Shown: positions 1 through 9,657 of the stretch, one piece after another
Layout: each line of letters starts with the position of its first letter
Numbering within the stretch: the stretch's first letter is position 1
Origin: Debaryomyces hansenii CBS767
Taxonomy: Eukaryota > Ascomycota > Pichiomycetes > Serinales > Debaryomycetaceae
Assembly (NCBI RefSeq): GCF_000006445.2
Contig: NC_006047.2
Coordinates: 620,001 to 684,000, forward strand
DNA length: 64,000 bases
Direction of reading: 5' to 3'
Notes under the pieces: generated by a model
The model's input: the letters and a program-made list of their open reading frames with translations, nothing else
Told to the model about the DNA's origin: nothing
Database searches by the model: none
Position numbers and translations under genes: made by a program

Positions 1-2396
1 TATTCATTAAGGACTTTAAAAATGGTCAAAGGTTATGTTTTTCGATTGAGTTGATTAATAATTGTTTGAAGTTTCTCTCAACTAGCGAAAACCCCTTATT
101 AAGACAATGGTGTTGCTTATTACTTTCCCAACTTTGGATGAATTACCCCGATGGAAAGTGGATAATTTATAAGGATGGCTATTTAAACAAGTTTTTGATG
201 ATGATCAATGATCCAATACCAGAAGTCAGGACTTCAATTGTTTTAGCTTTGACTAATTTCTTAAGTGACTCAGCAGACTTTCAACCGCCACAGCAATCAC
301 ATCAGCAACAGCAACGTTCTCATATGAATGTTGGGCCAGATTTAAGGAGAGATGAATTAAGACAACAAGACTTGAGACTTGCAAATACCATTTTAAGTTT
401 GCTTGGAGATGGATCTTCAATGGTTAGAAAAGAAATCGTTTATTTCATCAATAAATTCATTAGTATTTATTCGAAGTTCTTTCTTGTTCTAGCATTCAAC
501 CAGTTAGAGGAAGAAATCGTTCTTATTGACAATTCTAATTATTTGAGTGAATTCCGTAAAAAGTCGCCCGCATATGGTTCGATCTTTAGTTCACTTTGGA
601 AATCATTACTAATCTTATCGGAAGATCCACATTTGGAAGTCAAACAAATGGCAGAAGTTTTAATTGATTCGGTTATGGTTAAGCTAAATGAAAGCGATTT
701 AGGTCCTTTGGTTAAAGAAATGCAAGACTACTTATTGAGCAAATCAACTATTAATATTAACGAGACCTTTAAACCCTCGAAACCAATCGTGAACCGTCAA
801 TTAGCTTCTTTAAATGGTTCTCATCCAAACAGGCGTCAAGTTTCAAGCGGGCCAACAGTAGAGCGAAAAAACAATATGTTGACTATTAATGGATCCTCAA
901 TTAAAACAAGGTCAGCTTCAACTAATGATATGGATAGAAATACAATTGCGAGTGATGATTCTGATGCAGAATCTATTTCTTCAAAGTTGAAGAATTTATC
1001 ACTCTTTAAACTTATAAAGTCATTTCAAATGAATGACGATAACGAGTTGAAGCATTTCACTAGAATCTTGAACTCAGGCCCTATTGCGAGCAGTTATGGT
1101 GTAGAATACAAACCTAAGACTCCCCGTTTCAGACCCAGAAAGTTGTCCATCGAACCGAAATTGCCTGCTGAATCAGGTTTTTTCGAATACAGTTGTGAAT
1201 ATTTTCAGGAACCTCAAATGTCTAAAAATGAAATTGACGAACCTGGCTCGGAGGAATACGTTAAAAGATTATGGAGAAGGAATAGAAACGAAGCTATTAT
1301 CCAAGAGACTCAATCTCAAAAGAGTGTAGCAATCAGAGGAGATTGGAATAAGAGCTTGACTATTATGAATAATAAGTCGCAACCTAAGTTAATCAAATTT
1401 ACTCAATTTGAAAAAATATTAGTTGCTAGTGATGAGAAGGATAATGTGTCCGTCTGGGACTGGGAAATGAATAAAATGGTTGGAAAATTCTCCAATTGTA
1501 ATCCATTTGGGACGAAAATTACTGATATTAAGTTTCTCAATGAAGACGATTTACCTTTATTGTTGACAGGTTCTTCTGATGGGGTCATTAAAATCTATAA
1601 AAATTTCCACACTGCAAATAATATAGGTGAACGGAATGTCGAATTAGTTTCATCTTGGAGAGCCTTGACTGATTTATTGTTAACTTCAAAAAGTTCTGGA
1701 TTAATTTCCGAATGGCAGCAATCGAGAGGGTCTCTATTAGTCAGTGGTGATGTTAAGATAATCAGAGTATGGGATGCTCCTAGAGAGCTATGTCTAGTAG
1801 ATATTCCTGCAAGATCATCCTCGTCAATCACTTCGTTGACCTCCGATCAAGTAGCAGGAAATATTTTTATTGCCGGGTTCGATGATGGCAGTTTACGAGT
1901 TTATGACAGAAGGTTAGATTCGAGAGAATCTATGGTAAAGACTTGGCACTCAAAAACTCGGAACGCGAACAATCCAGACCAAGCATACAAAAATATCACT
2001 GGCCATGGCTCAATAAGAAATGTTCATATGCAAAGAGGTGGTTACAGAGAATTGGTTAGCGGATCTTCCGATGGTTTTGTAAATTTGTGGGATATACGAT
2101 TAAACGACCCAGTTTTAACGTATACCAACTCACCTGAAAAGTCTATGAGATGTATAGATGCCCATGAACATGCTCCAATAATAACTACTGGTTCAAAATC
2201 TGTTAAATTATGGACTACATCTGGTGATTTACTAACCACTTTGAAAAATCCTCATGACACATACTTGTCAAACAGAACGTCAAGTTATTTGTCAAGTACC
2301 ACTTTTCACCCGCATAGAATGATGATGGCTACAAATTACAATCAAGATGGACACATCAATGTGTACACATGCAATGACGTTATACAGGAGTACTAG
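1..2396 (+). CDS. KOG1: KOG1 (raptor), TORC1 subunit, 3' part
   Basis: This is the C-terminal half of the TORC1 scaffold Kog1/raptor, which presents substrates to the TOR kinase at the vacuole. The reading frame is open from base 3, so the true start lies left of the window. The visible part has a helical ARM/HEAT-like section at about residues 1-230, a Ser/Asn-rich linker, and a C-terminal WD40 propeller from about residue 430. The propeller is marked by repeated GSSDG, VWDW, RVWDA and LWDIR motifs. The C-terminal tail with its HINVY motif is typical of raptor. It is followed after about 170 bp by MTM1 on the same strand. The family call is firm; the missing 5' part cannot be judged. Confidence 0.93.
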   Translation, partial: FIKDFKNGQRLCFSIELINNCLKFLSTSENPLLRQWCCLLLSQLWMNYPDGKWIIYKDGYLNKFLMMINDPIPEVRTSIVLALTNFLSDSADFQPPQQSHQQQQRSHMNVGPDLRRDELRQQDLRLANTILSLLGDGSSMVRKEIVYFINKFISIYSKFFLVLAFNQLEEEIVLIDNSNYLSEFRKKSPAYGSIFSSLWKSLLILSEDPHLEVKQMAEVLIDSVMVKLNESDLGPLVKEMQDYLLSKSTININETFKPSKPIVNRQLASLNGSHPNRRQVSSGPTVERKNNMLTINGSSIKTRSASTNDMDRNTIASDDSDAESISSKLKNLSLFKLIKSFQMNDDNELKHFTRILNSGPIASSYGVEYKPKTPRFRPRKLSIEPKLPAESGFFEYSCEYFQEPQMSKNEIDEPGSEEYVKRLWRRNRNEAIIQETQSQKSVAIRGDWNKSLTIMNNKSQPKLIKFTQFEKILVASDEKDNVSVWDWEMNKMVGKFSNCNPFGTKITDIKFLNEDDLPLLLTGSSDGVIKIYKNFHTANNIGERNVELVSSWRALTDLLLTSKSSGLISEWQQSRGSLLVSGDVKIIRVWDAPRELCLVDIPARSSSSITSLTSDQVAGNIFIAGFDDGSLRVYDRRLDSRESMVKTWHSKTRNANNPDQAYKNITGHGSIRNVHMQRGGYRELVSGSSDGFVNLWDIRLNDPVLTYTNSPEKSMRCIDAHEHAPIITTGSKSVKLWTTSGDLLTTLKNPHDTYLSNRTSSYLSSTTFHPHRMMMATNYNQDGHINVYTCNDVIQEY

Positions 2397-2566
2397 TTAG
2401 TTCAGTAGTTACGTTTATCGATAATAAGAAGCATTTCTTGCATAATACCGGTTCTCGGAGTGAAAGTGCTCGCCATCAATAGCAATTTTCGTGCACCAAA
2501 TTTTAAATACATATTTCTTTCTAATAGATATCGAATATAAGGCCATTAGTGAATAGATTTAGGAAA

Positions 2567-3733
2567 ATGTCGATGTCTTCTGAGCTAGCGGCGGGTATAG
2601 AGGAAGATGATCTCCGTTTTAATAATTTATCGACGATACAAAAAGCCAAGGCATCGCTTACCAGCTTGTCACCGAAGAGTAGCGAAGACATAACGTTATT
2701 ACAAAGAATGATTAGTGCATGTCTGGGATCGTTCGTGACATCTTTAGTAGTTACACCATTCGATGTTGTGAGGATTCGTATTCAACAACAAGAAATTTTG
2801 CCTATTAGTAAACCATGTTGTGAAGTGCATTTCCCGGCGGATGTAATAGCGAAGCATAAATCAACGGCCGGAATGCCACCAGAATTATTTTGGTTATCTC
2901 AAAACTATTGTAAGGGTGCCGAAAACTGTTTTAAAATCACGTCGACGTTTCAGGGATTTTCAACTATCAGCAAACATGAAGGAATATTTACATTGTGGAG
3001 AGGACTTTCTCTTACATTGTTTATGACAATTCCTTCAAACATCATATATTTTACGGGATATGAGTACATAAGAGATAATTCACCATTAAAGTCATATATA
3101 CTAAACCCATTAGTTTGTGGATCTTGTGCAAGAGTCATGGCAGCGACTTTTGTTGCTCCTATAGAATTACTAAAAACCAGATTGCAATCTATTCCTTCTG
3201 ACAAACTGGCTAATCCAAAAATCTTATCCAATCTATTCAAGGATCTGTATTCGATAGTGAAACAGAAGGGTATGGGAACCTTATTCAGAGGGTTAAAAAT
3301 TACATTATGGAGAGATGTACCGTTTTCTGGAATTTATTGGTCGTGTTACGAGCTATTCAAAGATAAAATAAGTACGGTACTCAACGCCGATTTTCAGAAG
3401 TCTAACATAGCAGAGCCTGTTGAGGATTGGAAAATCTTTGCTACGAGTTTTATATCAGGATCATTATCGGGAACAATCGGAGCATTTTGCACCCACCCTT
3501 TTGATGTCGGGAAGACAAGGTTACAAATTACAAGTGAACAAGTTGGCAAAGAAACAACCCATAAGAGACCCTCGATGTTCAAATTCTTAACTACAATTTA
3601 TAAACAAGAAGGATTAAGAGCTTTATATAGTGGAATAGGCCCTCGTGTCTTAAAGATTGCTCCATCGTGTGCAATTATGATTTCATCATATGAGATAGGT
3701 AAAAAATTTTTTAGAAGTGGTAATAGAAACTAG
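2567..3733 (+). CDS. MTM1: MTM1, mitochondrial carrier (SLC25A39/40 type)
   Basis: This is an inner-membrane carrier of the Mtm1/SLC25A39 group, linked in other organisms to mitochondrial glutathione, manganese-SOD2 and iron-sulphur metabolism. Three carrier signatures are visible: TPFDVVRIR near residue 63, PIELLKTRLQ near 204 and HPFDVGKTRLQ near 315. Cysteines at 84, 85, 115 and 121 lie in the long first loop that marks this subgroup. I start at the ATG at 2567 because upstream in-frame codons lack an ATG. This gives 388 residues, a usual length. Codon 53 is CTG in a context where relatives carry a small residue, which agrees with serine decoding. Confidence 0.92.
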   Translation: MSMSSELAAGIEEDDLRFNNLSTIQKAKASLTSLSPKSSEDITLLQRMISACLGSFVTSLVVTPFDVVRIRIQQQEILPISKPCCEVHFPADVIAKHKSTAGMPPELFWLSQNYCKGAENCFKITSTFQGFSTISKHEGIFTLWRGLSLTLFMTIPSNIIYFTGYEYIRDNSPLKSYILNPLVCGSCARVMAATFVAPIELLKTRLQSIPSDKLANPKILSNLFKDLYSIVKQKGMGTLFRGLKITLWRDVPFSGIYWSCYELFKDKISTVLNADFQKSNIAEPVEDWKIFATSFISGSLSGTIGAFCTHPFDVGKTRLQITSEQVGKETTHKRPSMFKFLTTIYKQEGLRALYSGIGPRVLKIAPSCAIMISSYEIGKKFFRSGNRN

Positions 3734-3867
3734 AGATAAAGATGTGCTAAATTTATTCTTGAAGTACTGTTGTACTAGGAATAACTACCGCAATAAACCA
3801 CTGTATATACGAGATGAGTAGATTTATTTTCTAAAAATTTAAGATACGAATAAATGCATTTAATGAA

Positions 3868-5153
3868 TTAATTCCAATGTTCACTAGGCAGGTAGCCATC
3901 TTTTATTTCAAATCCCTGTTCACTAATGCTATCAGGGGAAATTCGTGTAGCTGACATATGTGTGGACTTGGAGGTTCTAGAGTCAATATTTTGACCGTTG
4001 TGTGTACAAGGGGTGATAAGTCTATGGTGATACTTGTTATTTTTCTGGCATTCAACACAATTTGTATAATTCTGATAATCTTCAACAACTTGTGAGGTCA
4101 TTCTTATAGGGCTATTTCTTTCCTGAAAATCACTATTCTTGGGCAGGCTATAGTCAGCATCATTTGCCGATTTACTCAGAAGCCCATACGAATTTGAAGT
4201 ATTAAAGTTAAGATCTTTCCTATTATTCAATCCAACACCTATGCCCATTCCATTACCAATTTTTCTAGGGGAATTACGTGCCAAATCATGACCCGATTCC
4301 AAGGATAGTAAAACCTCGTAATAATCATTAGTAGCCTCACTTATATTAGCCGAAACAGACTGCAAGGCATATAAGTAATCAATTAATGCATCTTTCAAAT
4401 TTTTTGTTATGGCCCTTATGTATTGTATTTCAACAACACCTAAATTACAAACATTTTCTTCCAATTTTTCTTTCAAGAGTGTCGTTGAAGAAGCATTTGG
4501 GCCATATTTTACTTCACTGTAGCGCAACTGTTTTAATATTTTTGTTTTTGCAGCAAGTAGATCGTTCTGTTTCTTTTCTCTTTCGTTTACAAACGCCAAA
4601 TTCAACTTGAGCTTGTCTAATTTTTCAATTATTAGTACACTAGAATCCTTCTGAGCTGCCAACAACAAACTGAAGTTCTTAACCATACGCTCACTATCAG
4701 GATTAGGAATCCCTGATCCCCAGTCAATTAAATCGCTGGTGAGACTATCTTGTAAAGACATAAGCCTATTTTCGAGTCTTGAAATCTTTCCTATTTTATT
4801 TTGCAATTGTGATGCCAGAACATTATTCTGCTTTTTATCTTTGCTGGCACTGTTTGCAAAACTGTTTATATTATCGGTATTATTGCCCGACGTATTACCA
4901 AACCCGGATATAGCTGAGAACTTATCAAACACCTTCATAAATGCAGTCGTAGGACGCACCATAAACGAGTCAGACATATTTTCATTATTGAAATTAGAAG
5001 TAGGAGTTGAGTATTTGGAAACACTGGGGAGTTCAGCTGAATATCCTCCTTTAGGATTTGAACCTGTTATACCTTTGGTATGAAAGATATTGCTAAAAAT
5101 TGTTAGTATTTGATGGAGTGAGATCTTTAAAAATCAAGGAATGCTTACGACAT
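3868..5153 (-). CDS. Pil1/Lsp1-like eisosome protein, spliced
   Basis: This is a divergent member of the Pil1/Lsp1 BAR-like family that forms eisosomes under the plasma membrane. The central region (about residues 90-290) keeps the family order: a coiled helix ending in DLIDWG, a second long helix, and a third helix around VEIQYIRAITKNLKDALIDYL. The C-terminal 110 residues are polar and unlike Pil1. A contiguous start at 4977 is possible, but the frame stays coding-like upstream to a splice acceptor. Exon 1 is only ATGTC (5149-5153). An intron at 5093-5148 has GTAAGC, TACTAAC and TTTTTAG, and exon 2 runs 5092-3868. The result is 409 residues. It could be a third, perhaps sporulation-specific, paralogue. 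Confidence 0.78.
5093..5148 (-). other. Spliceosomal intron, 56 nt, after a 5-nt first exon
   Basis: Read on the minus strand, the donor is GTAAGC at 5148, the branch site is a perfect TACTAAC at 5108-5102, and the acceptor TTTTTAG ends at 5093. Joining ATGTC to the base at 5092 gives an uninterrupted frame into the Pil1-like ORF and adds about 40 residues before its first contiguous ATG. Confidence 0.8.
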
Positions 5154-5456
5154 ATGTAATAAATTATTAATACCAATATCGCCTTGGTCTCAACGAGTTG
5201 TATATTACGGATGGTATCGGTTTTTATGTAAACAAGAAGATATCAAAGTTTGTGAATTCTGATATCTTTATATTTGTGCAACCAAAAAAAATGCATGCGG
5301 CTTGTGATTTTTATCAACAAATATTTCATGTATTGAACGATACTAATAAAGCAATGAAATAAATAAAGCAGTGGAACTGTTTCAAGATGGTCTAAGAATA
5401 AAAAACTTTTAATTATAATATGGACTTTTAGTAAGTTGTAGGTAATCTATTCTAGT
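5154..5456. other. Intergenic region between Pil1-like gene and MICOS gene
   Basis: This is AT-rich sequence that holds the upstream region of the Pil1-like gene and the 3' end of the MICOS gene, both on the minus strand. I see no RNA gene or conserved ORF. A GATATC repeat pair flanks 5240-5270 but suggests nothing specific. Confidence 0.5.
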
Positions 5457-6194
5457 TTATTTTTTTGAGACTTCCTCATCTATATTTAAACCAGTAACTT
5501 GGGCTATGGACTTTCTCAAGGAGTTGGCACTATCCTCTAAACGTTTCTGGTTTCTTTGCGATGACTTTTCAACACCTTGGACAAACTGGTCTGCTTTGGC
5601 GAGGGCCAATTGTTGTTGCTCGGCCAAGTCAGGTAAGGCCCTTTTCTCTAAGTTCCAGACAAAACCCGACACATTATTGAATGTTTGTGGCAAGAAATAT
5701 CTGAACGATGCTAACCCTAATACCAATGGGAATGTAGTCTTTGCAATGAGACCTCTTTGACGTGCCATGATGTTACCGGACATAGTTGCTATCACAATGT
5801 AAAGGGTGCTTGGCAAGAGATCTTCAGGTTTGTAATGTAATTCGGCCATGGTGTCCGTTACTTGTCTTTCCGTTTCGTTGTACTTCGTGTATCCTTGGTT
5901 CATGTAGTGTTGGACCAGATTAATCCCTTGAACTGCAGATTCTCTAATAGCTCTGAAATATGACTCAAGTGTGCTGGTAGAACGCACAGAAATACCGTCA
6001 ACTAACTTGTTTGGACCCAATGCTTCTATTTCTGTGCCTGGCGATGGTGTAATGGTACCAGGAACTGGAATAACGTCCGATTCATCTTCGTAAAATCTAC
6101 GTTTAGGTTCATTCAGGATTTGCGAAGGTTTGATTAAAAATGCTCCCACGACTGCTAACGATGCACCATAATGGACTGAACTTCTAGCAAACAT
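5457..6194 (-). CDS. MICOS subunit, MIC26/MIC27 (apolipoprotein O-like)
   Basis: This is a 245-residue inner-membrane protein of the Mic26/Mic27 family, which shapes crista junctions within the MICOS complex. The N-terminus has a short hydrophobic segment (about residues 10-22). After it comes an acidic linker with the family's SVRSTSTLESY motif. Two transmembrane segments follow near 128-142 (ILPSTLYIVIATMSGNI region) and 150-166. A basic amphipathic C-terminus completes the protein. Start and length suit the family. Fungi carry one or two paralogues and I cannot separate Mic26 from Mic27 by eye. It is divergent from RSM22, so the two share a 225-bp promoter. Confidence 0.8.
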   Translation of the reverse strand: MFARSSVHYGASLAVVGAFLIKPSQILNEPKRRFYEDESDVIPVPGTITPSPGTEIEALGPNKLVDGISVRSTSTLESYFRAIRESAVQGINLVQHYMNQGYTKYNETERQVTDTMAELHYKPEDLLPSTLYIVIATMSGNIMARQRGLIAKTTFPLVLGLASFRYFLPQTFNNVSGFVWNLEKRALPDLAEQQQLALAKADQFVQGVEKSSQRNQKRLEDSANSLRKSIAQVTGLNIDEEVSKK

Positions 6195-6419
6195 ATTATA
6201 CGACAGAATAATGATTATAATTCACACAATGACCCTTATTTAGTTTCCCGTCGTTCATATCCAATGAACAAACGTGTAAAAATATTATCAAATAATGTCG
6301 CACATTAAGTTTGCAGGTTAGACATTATATGCGACCCATCTGCTAGTAGATAATTTTTCACATCATTGTAGAAGATTCTAAGTCAAAAAAAAGTAGTATT
6401 AATTAAGGATTTGTGTTAT
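6195..6419. promoter_or_regulatory. Divergent promoter of MICOS gene and RSM22
   Basis: This 225-bp spacer serves two nuclear genes for mitochondrial proteins. It holds a quasi-palindrome AATGTCGCACATT at 6294-6306 and a second, inverted TGCGAC core at 6330-6335. The same core recurs in several other promoters of this window. No factor is assigned. Confidence 0.4.
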
Positions 6420-8813
6420 ATGATTAGAGGATTATCAAGGAGATCGACTGCTTTCAAGTTAAGACGATTTGGTATTCCAAACCAATCTGTGGTTAGATAT
6501 AAATCGACATCTAATGACCATGACAAGTTGAAATTAGACTCTTCTACTTATGAATTTATTAAAGATGATGATTTTGGGTCATCTGTTTCGTCAGAAGCGT
6601 CCTCGTTACCGTTTGAAATGAGAAGACACGGTGAGCTTTTCGGACAGCTTGTTAGAAGCGAAAGTTTGAAAAAGGATAATAATTTGAATGAGACAGACGA
6701 AGATTATGTGAAAAGGCAAGGAACCCAAAACGAACAATATATGTACGATTCACCATTTCGTAATGAAGATGGATCGTTTATTAAAGGAGATACTGCAGAA
6801 GAAGCCAGACTACATGATTTAACGTTGGTGGGAAGAAGTGATCGAAGTGTCACGAAGTTGCCGTCAGAGATTGCAAATTGTATCAATAATAATATTTTAA
6901 GGATGGTATACCCCGATAGACTAAGAGAGAAGGCAGCAAAGATTTACCAAAGTTTAAATAAGGATCAGATTCAAAATGCACCTGAAACGGCTTTAGATTG
7001 TGATGCACATATTGCAGCTTTATTTTTGCAGGACTATTCTCATGTCCGTCAGGTATTGCTAGAATTGCAAAAAAGGGTCGGAAAGGACATTTTTAACCCA
7101 AAGAGTGTTCTTGATATTGGGTATGGGCCAGCTACGGGTATGGTTGCGTTGAATGAAATAATGGGGGATGAATATATTCCTGATGAAAAAGATGCGTACA
7201 TTGTTGGGAGAAATAATTTTGAGATGAAGAAGCGAGCCAAGATCATTTTGTCTCGTCAAATGAATGAAAACCTCACTGAAGAGGAAGTAGAGGAAGATTC
7301 GGCTAACGATCTAAGCGCAGTAAACAATATCAAAGAAAGTGACAAACTGCAAATCGACGAGGAATCAGAGATACAAGAGGAAGAACAAGAGGAACAAGAA
7401 GAATTGGATGAGGAATATGTTGGGCCTGTTCTGACATCAGATATCAAACTTAAGACGAAATTGAGAGATTCGTTGCCTGTAACCAAAAAATACGATCTAA
7501 TCATTGTAAACCAGGCATTATTAACCAGAGAATTTAATTTTCCAAGAGACATCGACATCAATATTCACATGATCTTAAAATTATTGAGTCCCGGAGGGCA
7601 TTTAGTACTAGTTGAAAGAGGTAATGCATTGGGATTTGAAACAATTGCAAGAGCAAGACAAATCATGATTAGACCAGAATCTTATAGTACTGAAATTGGA
7701 AAAGTTCCGAGACCATACGTTAAAGGATCGAAGTTGAAACCTCAAAAATTAAAAAAGGATGATCAGCTTATCACTGAAGATGATATCAAGTTTGAGGAGG
7801 AATTACTTGCAAAATATGAAAGAGAAGATGAAGAATTGTTTGAACAGGAATTAAATGATAAATATGGCAAACCTAGCGAGGATGACTTGAAGTTCGAGAT
7901 GGAGGATAACGAGGAGTTTGAAGTTATTCCTGTGGAAGAAGAAGCAAAGTTAGGCACAGAAAGTGTTGATTTTCATATAAGCATAATCGCTCCTTGCCCA
8001 CATCACGGTAAATGCCCATTGCAATTAGGCGATCCCAAATATTATAAAATCCCATCTCACAAACACAGATTAAATTTCTGCTCTTTCAATAAAACTGTTG
8101 AAAGACCGAAGTATACAATGGAATTGAAAAAAGGACGCAGGTTGTCAACCGCTTGGGATAAATCTTCGGAAGATGGATTTGGTATTGATAAACTTTCAAA
8201 GAAGACTTTGCAGAATTTAGAAGGCTCAGGAAGACCATCAGGTAGAAACACTGAATCAGGATCGTTTTCATATTTGATTGCCGAAAGAGCATTGAATGAT
8301 GTCGAAACAATCAAGAAAATTGAAAGCGAACGTGAATATAACAATTCAAACAAGTTGGATGAATTTGATCCCACGAACTGGCCGAGAGTTGTTGACAATC
8401 CTACAAAAATAAAGAATAATGTGAAGTTAAATGTCTGTGCATCATCGGGTAATATCGAAACCTGGCAAATACCTAAGAGTTTGGGTAAACAAGTCTATCA
8501 TGATGCAAGAAAAGCAGATAGAGGCGATTCATGGGCATTAGGCAAGAAGAGTGTGATTGTGAAAAACCAAATTTCTGATAAGACTAGAGAAAAGCTAGAC
8601 TTTCTTTCCAAGGCTCATAAGAAAACCTTTTTAAAGGAACAAAGAAAGAAGAAGTTCAAAAAAATTGTCAGCTCGTCGGAAAATGCATTCGAGGACGACA
8701 TCGTCACTTTTGCTGACTCCTTGGCGACTTCGATGGAGTCTTCAAAGAAATATAAAACCAAGGGTAAGAAGGCGGGTTTCACCGTCAACCCAACCGATTA
8801 CGATGGCAAATAG
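6420..8813 (+). CDS. RSM22: RSM22, mitochondrial small-ribosomal-subunit assembly protein
   Basis: Rsm22/METTL17 is a mitochondrial methyltransferase-fold protein needed for small-subunit assembly. A basic presequence covers about the first 35 residues. A SAM-like motif, VLDIGYGPATG, lies near residue 230. The family's YIVGRNNFEMKKRAKIIL block follows. CPHHGKCP at residues 526-533, with a further Cys in the LNFCSF motif, matches the Fe-S cluster cysteines reported for this family. Acidic insertions at about 290-340 and 455-510 make it longer (797 aa) than the roughly 630-aa baker's-yeast protein. I chose the ATG at 6420, since the preceding open codons contain no ATG. Confidence 0.9.
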   Translation: MIRGLSRRSTAFKLRRFGIPNQSVVRYKSTSNDHDKLKLDSSTYEFIKDDDFGSSVSSEASSLPFEMRRHGELFGQLVRSESLKKDNNLNETDEDYVKRQGTQNEQYMYDSPFRNEDGSFIKGDTAEEARLHDLTLVGRSDRSVTKLPSEIANCINNNILRMVYPDRLREKAAKIYQSLNKDQIQNAPETALDCDAHIAALFLQDYSHVRQVLLELQKRVGKDIFNPKSVLDIGYGPATGMVALNEIMGDEYIPDEKDAYIVGRNNFEMKKRAKIILSRQMNENLTEEEVEEDSANDLSAVNNIKESDKLQIDEESEIQEEEQEEQEELDEEYVGPVLTSDIKLKTKLRDSLPVTKKYDLIIVNQALLTREFNFPRDIDINIHMILKLLSPGGHLVLVERGNALGFETIARARQIMIRPESYSTEIGKVPRPYVKGSKLKPQKLKKDDQLITEDDIKFEEELLAKYEREDEELFEQELNDKYGKPSEDDLKFEMEDNEEFEVIPVEEEAKLGTESVDFHISIIAPCPHHGKCPLQLGDPKYYKIPSHKHRLNFCSFNKTVERPKYTMELKKGRRLSTAWDKSSEDGFGIDKLSKKTLQNLEGSGRPSGRNTESGSFSYLIAERALNDVETIKKIESEREYNNSNKLDEFDPTNWPRVVDNPTKIKNNVKLNVCASSGNIETWQIPKSLGKQVYHDARKADRGDSWALGKKSVIVKNQISDKTREKLDFLSKAHKKTFLKEQRKKKFKKIVSSSENAFEDDIVTFADSLATSMESSKKYKTKGKKAGFTVNPTDYDGK

Positions 8814-9106
8814 TAGGACCCCCAGAGGCCAAATTACGTACATAGGTAGATTTATACAGCCTGTAAATAGTAATATCACAGTATATGTCTAAAAGAACAG
8901 AACAGTTTATTGGTAACTATATATTGCTTTGCGAATTCATATATCTTTATCTATAAAACGTAGCCTTAGAACTATCAATAGCTCAAACTTTCAGCGTCTC
9001 AACGAATAGAGTCAATACCGGACCCTCAATTAACAAACCAAAATCTCTATTATACATTAATGTCAAATTTACCCTTCGAGGAATATGTCATACGATTTAT
9101 AACCAT

Positions 9107-9355
9107 TTACTTCTTTCTGAATGAGCATCCTTCGGTCAATTTAGCCTTACCACCAGTTGGGGCACATAAAACAGTAGAGCAATTGTCACAACTGACAGCT
9201 GTTTGGGCGTGAGAGAAAACAGTGGTGATGTTTAAACATCCTTGACACTTAACGTCCATGAAGTATGATCTTGGTTCTTGGACCAAAGTCTTCAATTTGT
9301 GACTTTGTCTTTCGGTAGCAGGGGATGGGTGTAATAAATCTTTAACTAAAACCAT
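9107..9355 (-). CDS. RPS27: RPS27, small-subunit ribosomal protein eS27
   Basis: This is an 82-residue cytosolic ribosomal protein, full length for eS27. Four zinc-binding cysteines sit at 37, 40, 56 and 59, in the order CQGC and CDNC. The gene is uninterrupted here. Upstream, an RRPE-like GAAAAATTTT lies at 9422-9431, about 70 bp before the ATG, as often seen in ribosome-related genes. The gene is divergent from the large membrane-protein gene that follows. Confidence 0.97.
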   Translation of the reverse strand: MVLVKDLLHPSPATERQSHKLKTLVQEPRSYFMDVKCQGCLNITTVFSHAQTAVSCDNCSTVLCAPTGGKAKLTEGCSFRKK

Positions 9356-9657
9356 TTTACGATGTAACTATCTATTTATCACTAAAATTAATTATAATAA
9401 TCAACTATCTTATACCGGGGAGAAAAATTTTCGTCTGAAATTTGGTCCCTGATTGATTTTGTGTAAAATTATCCGGTACACATACGACAAATGGCAAATG
9501 ATCACAAGATGAAATCAACGACGGAAATAAAATCACTTACTTCCTGATTAGGAAGTTAAGTAATTTGGGTTGCAAAAACAGCCGGAGGAGGCATTTTGAC
9601 TATAAATGTGTTAGTATCTTCCTAGTCTCAGAAAGAAAACCACTTGAAGTATTGGTG
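9356..9657. promoter_or_regulatory. Divergent promoter of RPS27 and membrane-protein gene
   Basis: This spacer holds the RRPE-like box at 9422-9431. It also holds a perfect 7-bp inverted repeat, ACTTCCT-GATT-AGGAAGT, at 9539-9556. The codons from 9565 are open in the frame of the downstream gene but lack an ATG before 9658. Confidence 0.45.

Noticed and set aside
51..53. TTG at 51 as a start for KOG1
   Set aside because: The frame is open to the window edge and encodes conserved raptor sequence, so the gene simply continues to the left.
5055..5070. GGTTCAAATCC-like tRNA B box on the minus strand
   Set aside because: No A box or cloverleaf surrounds it, and it lies within the coding exon of the Pil1-like gene.
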